Assembly (NCBI GenBank): GCA_028023455.1
Contig: JAQFVV010000013.1
Location: 14,892,258 to 14,956,257 of the forward strand
Source: Epiperipatus broadwayi
Lineage: Eukaryota > Onychophora > Udeonychophora > Euonychophora > Peripatidae
DNA: 64,000 bases
Direction: 5' to 3'
Below the pieces are notes generated by a model. It made no database searches and was not told the origin of the DNA. It saw only the letters and a program-made list of their open reading frames with translations. Within the stretch, counting starts at the first letter, position 1. Each line of letters begins with the position of its first letter. Below are positions 49,031 through 60,059 of this stretch, piece after piece. The translations under genes were made by a program, and so were the position numbers.

Positions 49031-50754
49031 TAAAAATGTCATCATCACAAACTTTCTGAAAAGCAAAAGAAAGAACTGATTTTGTTTTACAAGTTAAAAA
49101 TAAAATAAAATATTAAAACCAATATACTAAACTAGTGTCTGCTACGGACAATAGAGGTTTCTATTAGCCTGCCTAATCTATAGCGTGGTAATGTTGTTAA
49201 CGTTATAATTTTAACTTTCTATTTACTCTTTAAAAAATCTGAAATCACAATCTTACAATGTTACTTTTTCCTTCTTAATTTATAGTTTCATATTAGATCA
49301 AAAATAAAATAAGAAAATAAAGCTACTTTATTTTATTTGCTGCATCCAAAGAAAAAAAAATCTCTAATTTTACTATTCTTTTAATAACTGAAACGCAGGC
49401 TTATTATATATACACCTGTGTCTATATAAGTAATATATTCTTTTAATGTACACTCTAGTCAACAATTTCTGACTATCAGGAGTAGCTAACTGTTTCTCAG
49501 GATAATCGTAGTTCTAAATCAGCTGAAAGGTCATATTTTATTTATTTTTTACTCCCTTGCTTAAACATTTTACATGTAGAAGTAATGGTAAAAAATAAGA
49601 GTAACAGTTCATTTAGTATCCTAATGATATTAGACTTAAGGAAATATTTGAATAATTTTAAGTAAAAATAAAAATTGAGCATTAAAATAGCTAATATATA
49701 TGTTTACGGGAATGAATGGAAAAGATGACGAATGTTTATTTATTGAGGAAAAATAGAAAATGAATTGGAAGTAGACTTAAAAATATTGTCATTATAAATA
49801 ATGATTTGGAAACAAGAATAGACAGTGAAAGCGAAAACCTTGAAGTGGGAAAGATAGATAGGTCCGTAAAAGATAGTCTTGGTTTAAATGTAAAACCTTC
49901 CATTTGTCTGACAAATTAATATTGCATTTACACACTTACATATATATTCATGTCACATTGCAAATGTTTTCAATTTAAAAGACTAAAACTATTAAGCAAC
50001 TATATTTAAAGAGTTAATCATTTTCTCCCTTAAATATATTACTAGTGTAGTATGTTTGAAGTATCCAGCATTAGCTCATTATTTAATTAAGACGTCTTAA
50101 AATTTTGCCAAATTTTGAATTTGAATATGAAAAGATTACAAGACCAGTTTCAAGATAACCTATATTAACTATACCAAGTTCTAATATCAGTAATCACAAA
50201 GCAAAATAGGTTAGCTCAAAATATGAAAATTGAAACACGTGCAATTATTAAATGAAATGCTCTTGATATATACAATTATATTCAATAACAGACAGCAATA
50301 ATATTTATATAATGTAATGAATGATTAAATATTTATATAATGTAATGAATGATTAATACATTGGTCTCCATGCCCGTGATTTGTTATTCAAATTAAGATT
50401 AAAAATATATAATTTTTTTTTCGTTTCAAACAAGCTTAGAATTTTTTTCAGGCACTCAATAAATTCATCTCTGGTTGATAAATGGATATCTAATTTATCT
50501 TATTTAGACAAAATTTAAAAAAGCAAACTTACATCAAGCAACAATTGATGACTGTCTCTATAATAATGTTGGAGAGTTATTGCCTTATAATAAATTATTT
50601 AAGATTGTTTTATTTTATATACATTAATGTATTTATATATAATTTAAAACTATTTATGCGACTACTTATCTAATTTTCTTAAAAATATATATTCATTAAT
50701 TTTAAACATTTTAATAATCAACTTATTGATAATTTTTATTATGGCTATTATTAA
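49031..50754. other. AT-rich non-coding stretch downstream of the host ORF
   Basis: No element recognised. A 30-base direct repeat, ATATTTATATAATGTAATGA and flanks, occurs twice at about 50301-50355. It may be intron of the minus-strand gene. Confidence 0.5.
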
Positions 50755-52722
50755 TTAATTTCTTTTTATTATATAATAATAATTACCTTTCCATTTAGGC
50801 TTCTGCTGTGTGCTGTAATCAGCTTGATTATTATTTGGACATGATTTGAGATTATCAATGCTTAAATATTTAGAACGTTTTTCCCCTTCTTGAGAATCTT
50901 TAGTTACATCGATTTTAGCAGTTTTTTTATTTTTTGAAGGTTTTACTTTTGCACCTTTTAATTTATCAGATTTTTCTATCTCTTCTTCAGTGTCATCACT
51001 TTGCTTTGTTTCTTCTTCTTTTGATTTAGAATCACTTAAAGTTTCATTGCTTGTTGCCTCTTTTAACTTTTTTTTATCTTTACTTTTTGTTTTTGGAATT
51101 TCTGAAATGTCTTCTTCTGTTTCAGATTCATTCTCTGTCTTAATCTTTTTGGTTCTAGTCAAGTTCCCAACATTGTCATTATCTTCTGTTATGTTACCAT
51201 TGGCTTGAGGATTTTCTGGAGAACTGTTGGAAGAATTTTCATTTGGACTTGCATTTTCTGTCAAATTACCATTAAGTGAAGTAAAATTTCCTGCATTTTC
51301 ATTTAAAGTTACATTTATACTTGAGACATCTTTAACAGATGTAAGATTTTGTGATCCTTCATTGGAAGTTATGTTTAAATTAGTAGATTCATTGTTTGAA
51401 GTTATATTTGAATTACCAGATGTAAGATTTTGTGGTCCTGTGTTTGAAGTAATATTTGTACCAGCTGTAAGATTTCCAGTTCCTCCTTCTAAAGTTGTAT
51501 TTAAAGCTGTACTATTATCCATTAGTTTAAGTTTTCTGGGTTTTCTATGTGAATGTGAAGTTTTAAAAGGTCTTCTATTAATAGAAGTATATCTTTCTGA
51601 TTCTTCACGTGAAGAATCAAATTTAGTAGGTCTTTTTTTAACATATCTATAATTTTCTGTTTCTTCATCTGAACTTTCAATTTTTATAGGTTTTTTATTA
51701 ATAGTTCTACGATTTTCAGTTTCTTCTTCTGAACTTTCAATATTTATAGGTTTTTTATTAATAATTCTAAAATTCTCTGAATCTTCTTCTGAAGTGTCAG
51801 TTTTTATAGGTCTTTTATTAATAAATCTGGAACTTTCTATATCTTCATCTGAATTTGAAGTTCTTGTAACTTTTTTGTCAATGTTTCTAGACTTGCTTGG
51901 TTTTTCTTCTGAACTTTCAGATTTAATAGGTCTCTTTTTAGTAGATCTAAGATTTTCTGTATCTTCATTTGACTTTGCAGTTTTTATGAGTTTTTTATTA
52001 ATAAATTTTGGTTTTTCTATTTCTTCTTCTGAGCTTGTCTTTTTGAAAAGTTTCTTGAAAGTAGTAATTTGACTTTCTAGTTGATTTGAAATTGGTGTTT
52101 TAATAGATTTCTTATTAGCAGTTCTATCATCTTCCGTTTCTTCTTCTGAACTTATTATTTTAACAGGCCTTTTACTAATAGTTCTAATATTTTCTGGTTC
52201 TTCATCTGAACTTGCAGTTTTAATAAGTCTTTTATTAACAGATTTACGATATTCTGGTTCAGCTTCTGAACTCACCATGTTTTTGGGTCGTTTATTTTTA
52301 ATTCTGCGGTTTTTTTGTTCCTCTTCAGATGTAATAGGTTCGCTATCTCTTTGACCAATAACAGCTTTACGTTTTACTCGTCTTTTTATAAATGTTTCCG
52401 TTTTATTAGAAATTCCATGATTGTATTTAACATTTTCAGTTTCATCCTGTGAAGTAATAATTCCTTTATAAAGAAAATTTAAAATACTAAATGCGTTATC
52501 TGATGAGATTACATTTTCATGTACTCCAGGATTATTTTCTTTAATTTTTTGTTGATTTGTAATTATTTCAGTGTTTTTCCTTTTTATTTTATTAATTAAA
52601 TCTCCATCTGCAAGCATCAGTGAATCCGTTGTAATATTACACGCACACCAATTGAAAATAATTCCCGATAGTATTGCTGAAATTAAATAAAAATATGGGG
52701 TGCAACAATTAAACTTGATCAT
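50755..52722 (-). CDS. Secreted, repetitive, acidic and N-glycosylated protein (probable exon)
   Basis: 655 codons uninterrupted in AT-rich DNA, not recognised as a named family. Residues 1-28 form a hydrophobic signal sequence (Y-F-Y-L-I-S-A-I-L-S-G-I-I-F). A furin-like R-V-K-R lies at 115-118. Residues 141-400 are thirteen tandem repeats of 20 (one of 19) with consensus N-K-[RK]-P-I-K-x-x-S-S-[ED]-E-E-x-E-N-x-R-x-[IT]. The S-S-E-E cores fit the S-x-E pattern of secretory-pathway kinases. Residues 402-522 hold many N-x-S/T sequons in imperfect N-L-T-S/N-I-T-S repeats. Residues 523-620 are Lys/Glu/Ser rich. The tail has one Cys (628). The whole is probably disordered. An AAAG|GTAATT donor at codon 646 implies that the last residues are intron read-through. 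Secretion and phosphorylation are inferred; a matrix or mineral-associated role is only a possibility. The plus-strand frames inside it are shadows. Confidence 0.75.
   Translation of the reverse strand: MIKFNCCTPYFYLISAILSGIIFNWCACNITTDSLMLADGDLINKIKRKNTEIITNQQKIKENNPGVHENVISSDNAFSILNFLYKGIITSQDETENVKYNHGISNKTETFIKRRVKRKAVIGQRDSEPITSEEEQKNRRIKNKRPKNMVSSEAEPEYRKSVNKRLIKTASSDEEPENIRTISKRPVKIISSEEETEDDRTANKKSIKTPISNQLESQITTFKKLFKKTSSEEEIEKPKFINKKLIKTAKSNEDTENLRSTKKRPIKSESSEEKPSKSRNIDKKVTRTSNSDEDIESSRFINKRPIKTDTSEEDSENFRIINKKPINIESSEEETENRRTINKKPIKIESSDEETENYRYVKKRPTKFDSSREESERYTSINRRPFKTSHSHRKPRKLKLMDNSTALNTTLEGGTGNLTAGTNITSNTGPQNLTSGNSNITSNNESTNLNITSNEGSQNLTSVKDVSSINVTLNENAGNFTSLNGNLTENASPNENSSNSSPENPQANGNITEDNDNVGNLTRTKKIKTENESETEEDISEIPKTKSKDKKKLKEATSNETLSDSKSKEEETKQSDDTEEEIEKSDKLKGAKVKPSKNKKTAKIDVTKDSQEGEKRSKYLSIDNLKSCPNNNQADYSTQQKPKWKGNYYYIIKRN
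50781..50790 (-). promoter_or_regulatory. Candidate splice donor
   Basis: On the minus strand AAAG|GTAATT closely fits the 5' splice consensus. The exon would end at 50787 in phase 1 within codon 646. The residues after it (N-Y-Y-Y-I-I-K-R-N) look like translated AT-rich intron. No acceptor was identified. Confidence 0.5.
51520..52300 (-). repeat. 60-bp coding tandem repeat, about 13 copies
   Basis: The DNA underlying protein repeats 141-400. Copies are diverged in third positions and in variable residues but keep the 60-base period, which suggests an old expansion held in frame by selection. Confidence 0.85.
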
Positions 52723-53329
52723 ATTTTTAAAAAATGTTCCTAAAATATTATAAAAATAATCACCATTGGATATTAATTATTAATGAAGGTTTAAATAATC
52801 CTTTCGTTTTTCAACACACACGCACGAATAACATTTTCGAATTTGTCGTTCGGGTGACAAAAATTAATTATTTCCTGCTAAAGTTATTAAGATGTAAAGA
52901 ATTTAAAAATTATTCCAGCTAGTAATTTAAATAGTATTTTAGTAGTATTATTAAATTAAAAATAGTAAAAAAAAAATTGCTATAAATATTCAAAGTTCAG
53001 TTTATCACGAATTTGTTATAAGAAAGTGAAAATAGATTTAAACTGTAAAATAAATTATTTCAGGTTTATGGACACCTATCCCAGATGTTATAATTATATA
53101 TCACACACTAAATAAATTATCAAAATTGTAGTAACTCTATCATACAAAAAAAGTAATTCTCATTAATATGACTATTAATTATAATCATCCCATCATCTCT
53201 TTGTTGATCAACGTCTTTTTTCACAATCACCTTTCAGAGAATATTACATATACACCCTAACACACACATATGTATATATACATATGCATATTGACTACAA
53301 AAATGGATTTGTTATTAACTTAAAGGATA
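52723..53329. other. Upstream flank of the host ORF
   Basis: AT-rich, no clear TATA box or upstream exon seen. It contains CACACACGCACG near 52820 and a TATA/CATATG-rich patch near 53270. Confidence 0.45.
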
Positions 53330-54099
53330 CCGTTCGATTTCTGTTTGAGGCCTTTAAAAAACTGAGCAAGACAATTTTTAATATTCACTTTCATATGTTT
53401 TTGTCATTGCAACTGTTATTATTACGTGATTATTCCTATAGTAAACAAACATAAATGAATTATTTACAATACGCATGAACTTGAATAGTGAATTTTTCGC
53501 TTTTTACTTCTGAGTTTAAAATCAAAAAATACACTGGTTTTTCTTCTCTTTTGCCTGATAGTCCTTAACTGAAATATCAGTTGAATATTTTTGCGGCATG
53601 AATGTATGAATGATCCCTCTCTTTTTTATTAAATATTTAGAATTATGACTGACAAAATTAAATTATAGCCCTTACCACCAGAAAGCTGTAAAATCGCTTA
53701 GCAAGGTGGAAGCAATTGGTAGATGGGGATGAAGAATGGTGAAAATTTTCTAGATGTCGAATCAGATTGCCACTCGATGATAGTCTTTTATTTAGGTACT
53801 TACAATAGCAGATTACTTTCAAATGAAAGAAGATTGCACGAATTGGAAACTTGTAAAACTTTGTGCAATTAGAAAAGAATATGAAGAGTTAGTTAGTTGA
53901 TTTAAAAAGTGAGTACGTACTTTATTACAAAGCAGGAAATATTGGAAGCACAAGTTGAGTGGAATTCATTATAAATAAATAAAAAGGAAGAACAACATTA
54001 TTCAGATTGACAGTATATCAGAAACAATAGGAAAATATATTGAAATTAATGAAAGATATCAAATGCAGATAATTCAGGTTTAAACCGCAACATGTTCTT

Positions 54100-54965
54100 T
54101 TTTTTTTTTAAAAAAAAAGAAATTTTATTCTATTGCTATACTGAATGCTACAAATACAAAAATGGACATCAATTACATATTTATTTGAAGCAAAGTAGAT
54201 CCAACCTTCTCCCATGTTGCTCTTGTGATATAGCTTGGAGCAATTAGTTGGTCCCTCTTCATGATTTTCTCCATGACGTTCTTGAATTTAGTTGTGCGGG
54301 TCTGTCATCCCTTCAATCGTTACTTTACATCTGACACACCACAGAGCATAATACACTCTGACCTATATAGTCTTTAATTGATTTATAGTTTCCATTGTAT
54401 TGCTGTATGATTCATGAGTTATCTATCTGTAGTTGGACATACTGGGACATCTAAGAAAAATGTGGTCAATTGATTCCTCTTCTCTCTCACACACATCTAG
54501 CACACAGGATTGATATTCTTAAAATTTCTCCTGTATGCCAAAAATGAGATCGTAGGAAGGGAGTCCATGTTGATTTTTTTCCCCATTAGTCATAGCATCT
54601 GCCGGGACTTGAACCCACAACCGTCTGCAACCAACTACTTGCTTGCAAGGCGGTTGCAGTGACCTCTCGGCTAACAACGCTTGACAAATGTTGATTTTTA
54701 TTATGAAATCTTTAAATTTTGCCTCAATGAACCAGAATTTTGATCTCGAAATCAGTTGTTGATTGGTAATCCCGAGAGACCCTTTGTTTATGTTATTTTT
54801 CCTATGTATTATGCATTCCAATATTTAATTTTTGATATAATTGGATCTCCATTCAGGTCAACCATTTTCCGAATATTATCAAATAATGAATTCCATTGTT
54901 TATTATTAGTGGGCTGCGGTCTATCTGTTGGTGTGACAACTTCTTGATATGGCTCCAAAATAAAA
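54100..54965 (-). mobile_element. 3' fragment of another LINE inserted in RTE copy 2
   Basis: Minus orientation with a poly(A)-type end (poly-T at 54097-54110 in plus sense) and an AATAAA just before it. The flanks CATGTTCTT (54091) and CAAGTTCTT (54966) are a target duplication, and RTE sequence resumes exactly there. Frames give W-N-S-L-F-D-N-I-R-K-M (about 54895), G-S-L-G-I-T-N-Q-Q-L-I-S-R (about 54765), a LINE-type zinc motif C-x2-C...S-I-D-H-I-F-L-R-C-P (about 54450-54510) and a C-terminus ending L-L-Q-I-N-M (54195). No RT domain is present, so the clade is unsure. A SINE-G copy interrupts it. Confidence 0.78.
54579..54687 (-). mobile_element. SINE-G, copy 3, nested in the LINE fragment
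   Basis: Flanked by ATGTTGATTTTT at 54567-54578 and 54688-54699. In minus sense the head is GTTAGCCGAGAGGTCACTGC, the B-box is GGGTTCAAGTCCCGG, and it ends with GATGCTATGAC plus an A/G-rich tail. It has a short extra duplication in the anticodon-arm region. Confidence 0.85.
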
Positions 54966-57365
54966 CAAGTTCTTATTGTAAAGAAAACGTAGAGGATTTT
55001 TATATAAATAAACAAAATGCTTTTGGTCAGACTAAGTAACATTTTAAATTTGTCAAGGAAGATTTTAAAATTAAAATTAATAAATGATTAAAGGATGGAA
55101 CATATTAATAATAAATTTGGTTATAATAGTAGAAATGAAAAAGGACACAGACTTCTGAAGGTAGTAGGGAAAAAAAGTAATATACTGTACTGTATTATGA
55201 ATTCTTTCTGAAAAAAAATGCTGAACGAAAACGGATATTGAAGAAGTCAAATGAAGGTACTGCAGAACTGGATTGTATTTTGATTAATAGTAAATATGAA
55301 TTTCAAGATTGTAATATTATTAACACATTCAACACAGAAAGTGATTATTGATTAATGGGATTAATCCAAAATTAGGGACATTAAAACTATTAAAAGATTT
55401 TATTAACAGTTAATATTCGTAATCTTCAAAACACTCCAATTAATTTAAATTATAGCTTACAAATCGTTTTCAATTATTAATAGGGTTTTTAAATAGTTCA
55501 AGCTTAATTGAAATCAATAAGAAAATAAAGCATACTCTGTTTAAAAACTGCAAGAAAGATAGCTAGTACAAAAAAAAAGAAACATGAAAAAAAATTTTAA
55601 TAGTCCATTAGAATATGTACAATTTTATAAAATGGTACAAAAAGAATTAATGATAATAAGAAAATATTAGTTGTGAATTGCCAAATAAATCTACAGAAGA
55701 ATAAAAATCTCAAAATATAAAACGACTTTAACAAGGGGTATTGGAAAGAAAGTTGTTTCTGCAAAAAGAAGAAAAGTTGGAAGTATTACTAAAATGAGAC
55801 ATATTATTATGAAACGTACAGAAAAGTTATATAAAAAATTATGTAGTAAAAAAAAATAAGAAGACAAAGTATTCTCTACTGTTATTAATTTTCTGAAATG
55901 CCTAGCATTTCAAATATAAAGTGAGATACAATTAAATCTATGAAAAAGGAAAAAGTTCTGCTATAAATGGTGGCTTTAATATTATCTTAAAAAAATTAGA
56001 TGAAGAAATTTAAAAAAATCGGGGCAAAGTTATACATTAAATATGTAAACAATAAAGATGTGTCACATGATTAGAAAAATGTAATAGTAATAGAGGTGAT
56101 AAAAAATATTAGAAATTATAGACCTATCAATCTCTCATCAGGTCTATGAAAAATCTTTACCAAAATAATCGCAACTTGTCTTCTGCAAATTTTGGATGTT
56201 AATTAATCGAAAAGATAAGCTCGATTTAAAAGTGGTTTTAGCACTGTGGATCACATCCAAGAATTGAAAGAAGTTAGAGAAAGAAACAATGAATATGAAT
56301 TGCCATTATGATTTTGATTTATAGATTATAATAAAGACAGCAGATTTAATAAGTATTTCCAAAGTAATTAAAGCATTGCAACATTAAAATATAGACCAGG
56401 AAACTATCATATTCTGATAAATATTAAGCAAAATGTAAGGGCAGTAATTAAACTACATGGTCACATTAAAAAGTTTAACATTGAGAAAGGTGTTCAACAG
56501 GGTAATTCCACATCGCCAAAACTTTTTACAGCAGTTTCACAAGAAATATTTTGGAAGTTAAAGTGGGAAGTTAAAAGAAAAAAATAAATGTTGATTATTT
56601 AAGTAATTCACATTTTACATATAATATGGTTGCATTTGCAAATAATGCTCGAGTTCTTCAGAAAATCTTGCAAGAGTTATCAGATAAAAATAAGTAAGAA
56701 GGACTAAACCTAAGTGCAAAAAAGTAATGTTTAATGAATTTTTTCAGAAGAAAATAAAATTGACGATTATTAATTTTAAAAAAATTTAAATACCACAAAT
56801 ATCTTGGGCCATACTAATAGAGATGGAAACAAAATGGATGAAAATAATCATATACTTAGACTTGAAAGAAGAAATTTTGGCAGAAATAACTTACAATGTG
56901 TCTTTGTGTTTGAAAAGAAAGGTTTAAAATAGACATACTTCACCAATATTTATTTATGGTTCTGAAACTTGAATACTTAATAGAAAATCAGTATAAAGAT
57001 ATCAAATCATTTAACAAAATATGGAGAGATGTATGTTAGGAGTAACAAGAAGAGACTGAATACAAAATTCATGGTTGAGAAAACTAATAGGTATTAAGGA
57101 CATCACTGAAAGAATTAGAAGACTCAAATGGAGCTGGGAATAATGCTAAAGAGATGATAACAGATGGATAGTTGAAATTTTAAGTTGAATCCCAAGAGAT
57201 TTCAAAATATATGGAAAGAAACCATATTTAAATGGATGAATGACATAATGAAGTTTGTTGTTATGCTGTGGAGAAAAGGGGCTAGGGCTCAAAGATTTTA
57301 GTTAAACTTAGACTTTCATTTTATAGTAGTTGATAATGGTTGAAAATGATAATGATGATGATAAC

Positions 57366-58252
57366 ATGCATATTATAAATAAAAGCTGTCCTTTTTCTAC
57401 TTGGGTAGCATGTATTATAAGCTTAATTAATCAGTGGTTACAGTTAGAATTACTATTTAACTCCCATCTCTAAACCAAATTCTGGCTTATGTCTTTATTG
57501 GTGAAGATCTGAGATTCAAAACTGGAAATAATGAAGTGTGCATTTGACAGCTTCCACTATTTTTTTATTATTAAGATAATATCTTGATATTTAAAAAAAT
57601 CATCAGGTTCTGAACCAAGATCTGATAGTATATCAATAATTATACATTTTGGTTACTTCTATTTTAACCCTAGACACTTTGTCTATATGCGCATTGTGGA
57701 AGAAAACCATTCTTTACACACTATAAAATAGGCATGCATTCCCAAATGTTTTAAAAGCATAATTGATCCAAACCAACATTTATTGAAAGTGTGAACTTAA
57801 ATTTTAAATCAGCACATTACCTGCATAAGTTCAGATTATATATTACTGTGAAGAGAAAGTCAATAAATGTTTGTTTACTTAAAGAATAAGCTCTGAGCAT
57901 AGGTGAAACACCTATGCTTTTAAAACATGTATGGATGGAAGAATGTGTGACAATTTTGTAGGACATGTGGGAAGAATATTTTCCTTCCACAATATTTCAT
58001 ATGCATTTAATCACTATAATAGGATTTTTTTTCTTATAATAAACAAGATAAAATTTCAGCTTTGACTTTTAACCAAATATGAACCAATTAAAACTGTAAA
58101 TGCAAGCTGAAATTACATGATTTAGTAACAGTAATAATGTAAGAATAAGAAAAACGTAGACTTTTCAATTAAACAATTAATATATCTAAATGCACTAAAA
58201 CGCAGGCAATGGAAAAACCAAGTATTTGTCTTGCCTGGCGTAAATTAATCAA
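57366..58252. other. AT-rich non-coding stretch
   Basis: Only a diverged fragment of repeat R1 (about 57470-57540) was noticed. Confidence 0.5.
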
Positions 58253-58270
58253 AAAGTGAACTTAAGTAAT

Positions 58271-58362
58271 CAATCGCTGGTGGCTTAGCGGTTAACATAG
58301 CTGCCTTCCAAGCAGTTGGTCCGAGTTCGCTTCCCGGTTAACGCATTTGACATATGAAAAAA
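58271..58362 (+). mobile_element. SINE-G, copy 4, closest to tRNA-Gly
   Basis: Flanked by AGTGAACTTAAGTAAT (58255) and AGTGAACTTAAATAAT (58366). It reads GGTGGCTTAGCGGTTAACAT, then GCTGCCTTCCAAGCAGTTGG (anticodon-arm match to tRNA-Gly with TCC), then GAGTTCGCTTCCCGG and AACGCA. The tail TTTGACATATG and A10 follow. The T stem is mispaired, so it is a SINE and not a tRNA gene. Confidence 0.88.
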
Positions 58363-58942
58363 AAAAGTGAACTTAAATAATTCAGATAAATACAATTATT
58401 ATTATTAGATCCTGTGATTTCAGTTTACATTTTCAATTTAAATGGTTATTACTTGATTACATCACAATTGCAATTTCATTTAGATTCTTACATTTAAAAA
58501 AATCCATTATATTTTAATATTTCCCAAGTAGGCATGCTATAATAATAATCTACAAGTCAAACCCACTTGTCTAATGTCAAAAATATCCATTTTCTTGTGT
58601 CAATACTGATTTGGTAATTAGACAAAAAAAATAATCTATTCTCCGCATTGTTTTATCACTGCTAATAAAAAGTTTCATCCCTTATAAAATGACTAGTGAA
58701 TTTATTATGTATAAATAATTTAGAAGTTAGATAAAAATGAACTATTTGTTGTTCAACTAATGACTTAATAATGGTACAAGAAAGTTGGGCATTCTTTGCA
58801 AGTTTGTTCAAGTAAATCTAGTTAATCTACTTGTGGAATATTATAGAATGTAAATTGGAAATTAAAATTCTCCATACATATTAGTATATATTCTCATTAC
58901 TATATATTTAATAGTCATGGTTTACTTATGGTGTTACTAAAC
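58363..58942. other. AT-rich non-coding stretch
   Basis: Nothing recognised before the GATA array. Confidence 0.5.

Positions 58943-60059
<1,117 letters not shown>

Larger units (their letters stand above)
53330..57365 (+). pseudogene. RTE LINE copy 2, full length, with a nested insertion
   Basis: The 5' untranslated region (53330-53700) matches copy 3 at 60060-60420. The endonuclease begins at L-G-T-Y-N-S-R-L-L-S-N-E (about 53800) and runs to I-I-Q-V (54085), where a foreign insert (54100-54965) splits it. It resumes with V-E-D-F-Y (54985). The RT follows: G-F-S-T-V-D-H-I (about 56240), I-E-K-G-V-Q-Q-G-N-S-T-S-P-K-L-F-T (about 56485, motif B, better kept than in copy 1) and a ruined motif C (F-T-Y-N-M-V for F-A-D-D). 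The tail keeps C-M-L-G-V-T-R-R-D (57030) and ends in ATGATAATGATGATGATAA. Without the insert it is about 3.1 kb. Many stops. Confidence 0.82.

Noticed and set aside
50990-52072. Plus-strand open frames of 72-141 codons
   Set aside because: Antisense shadows of the repetitive 655-codon ORF.
58271-58362. Functional tRNA-Gly gene
   Set aside because: T stem and acceptor stem mispair, and an A tail and target duplications mark it as a SINE.
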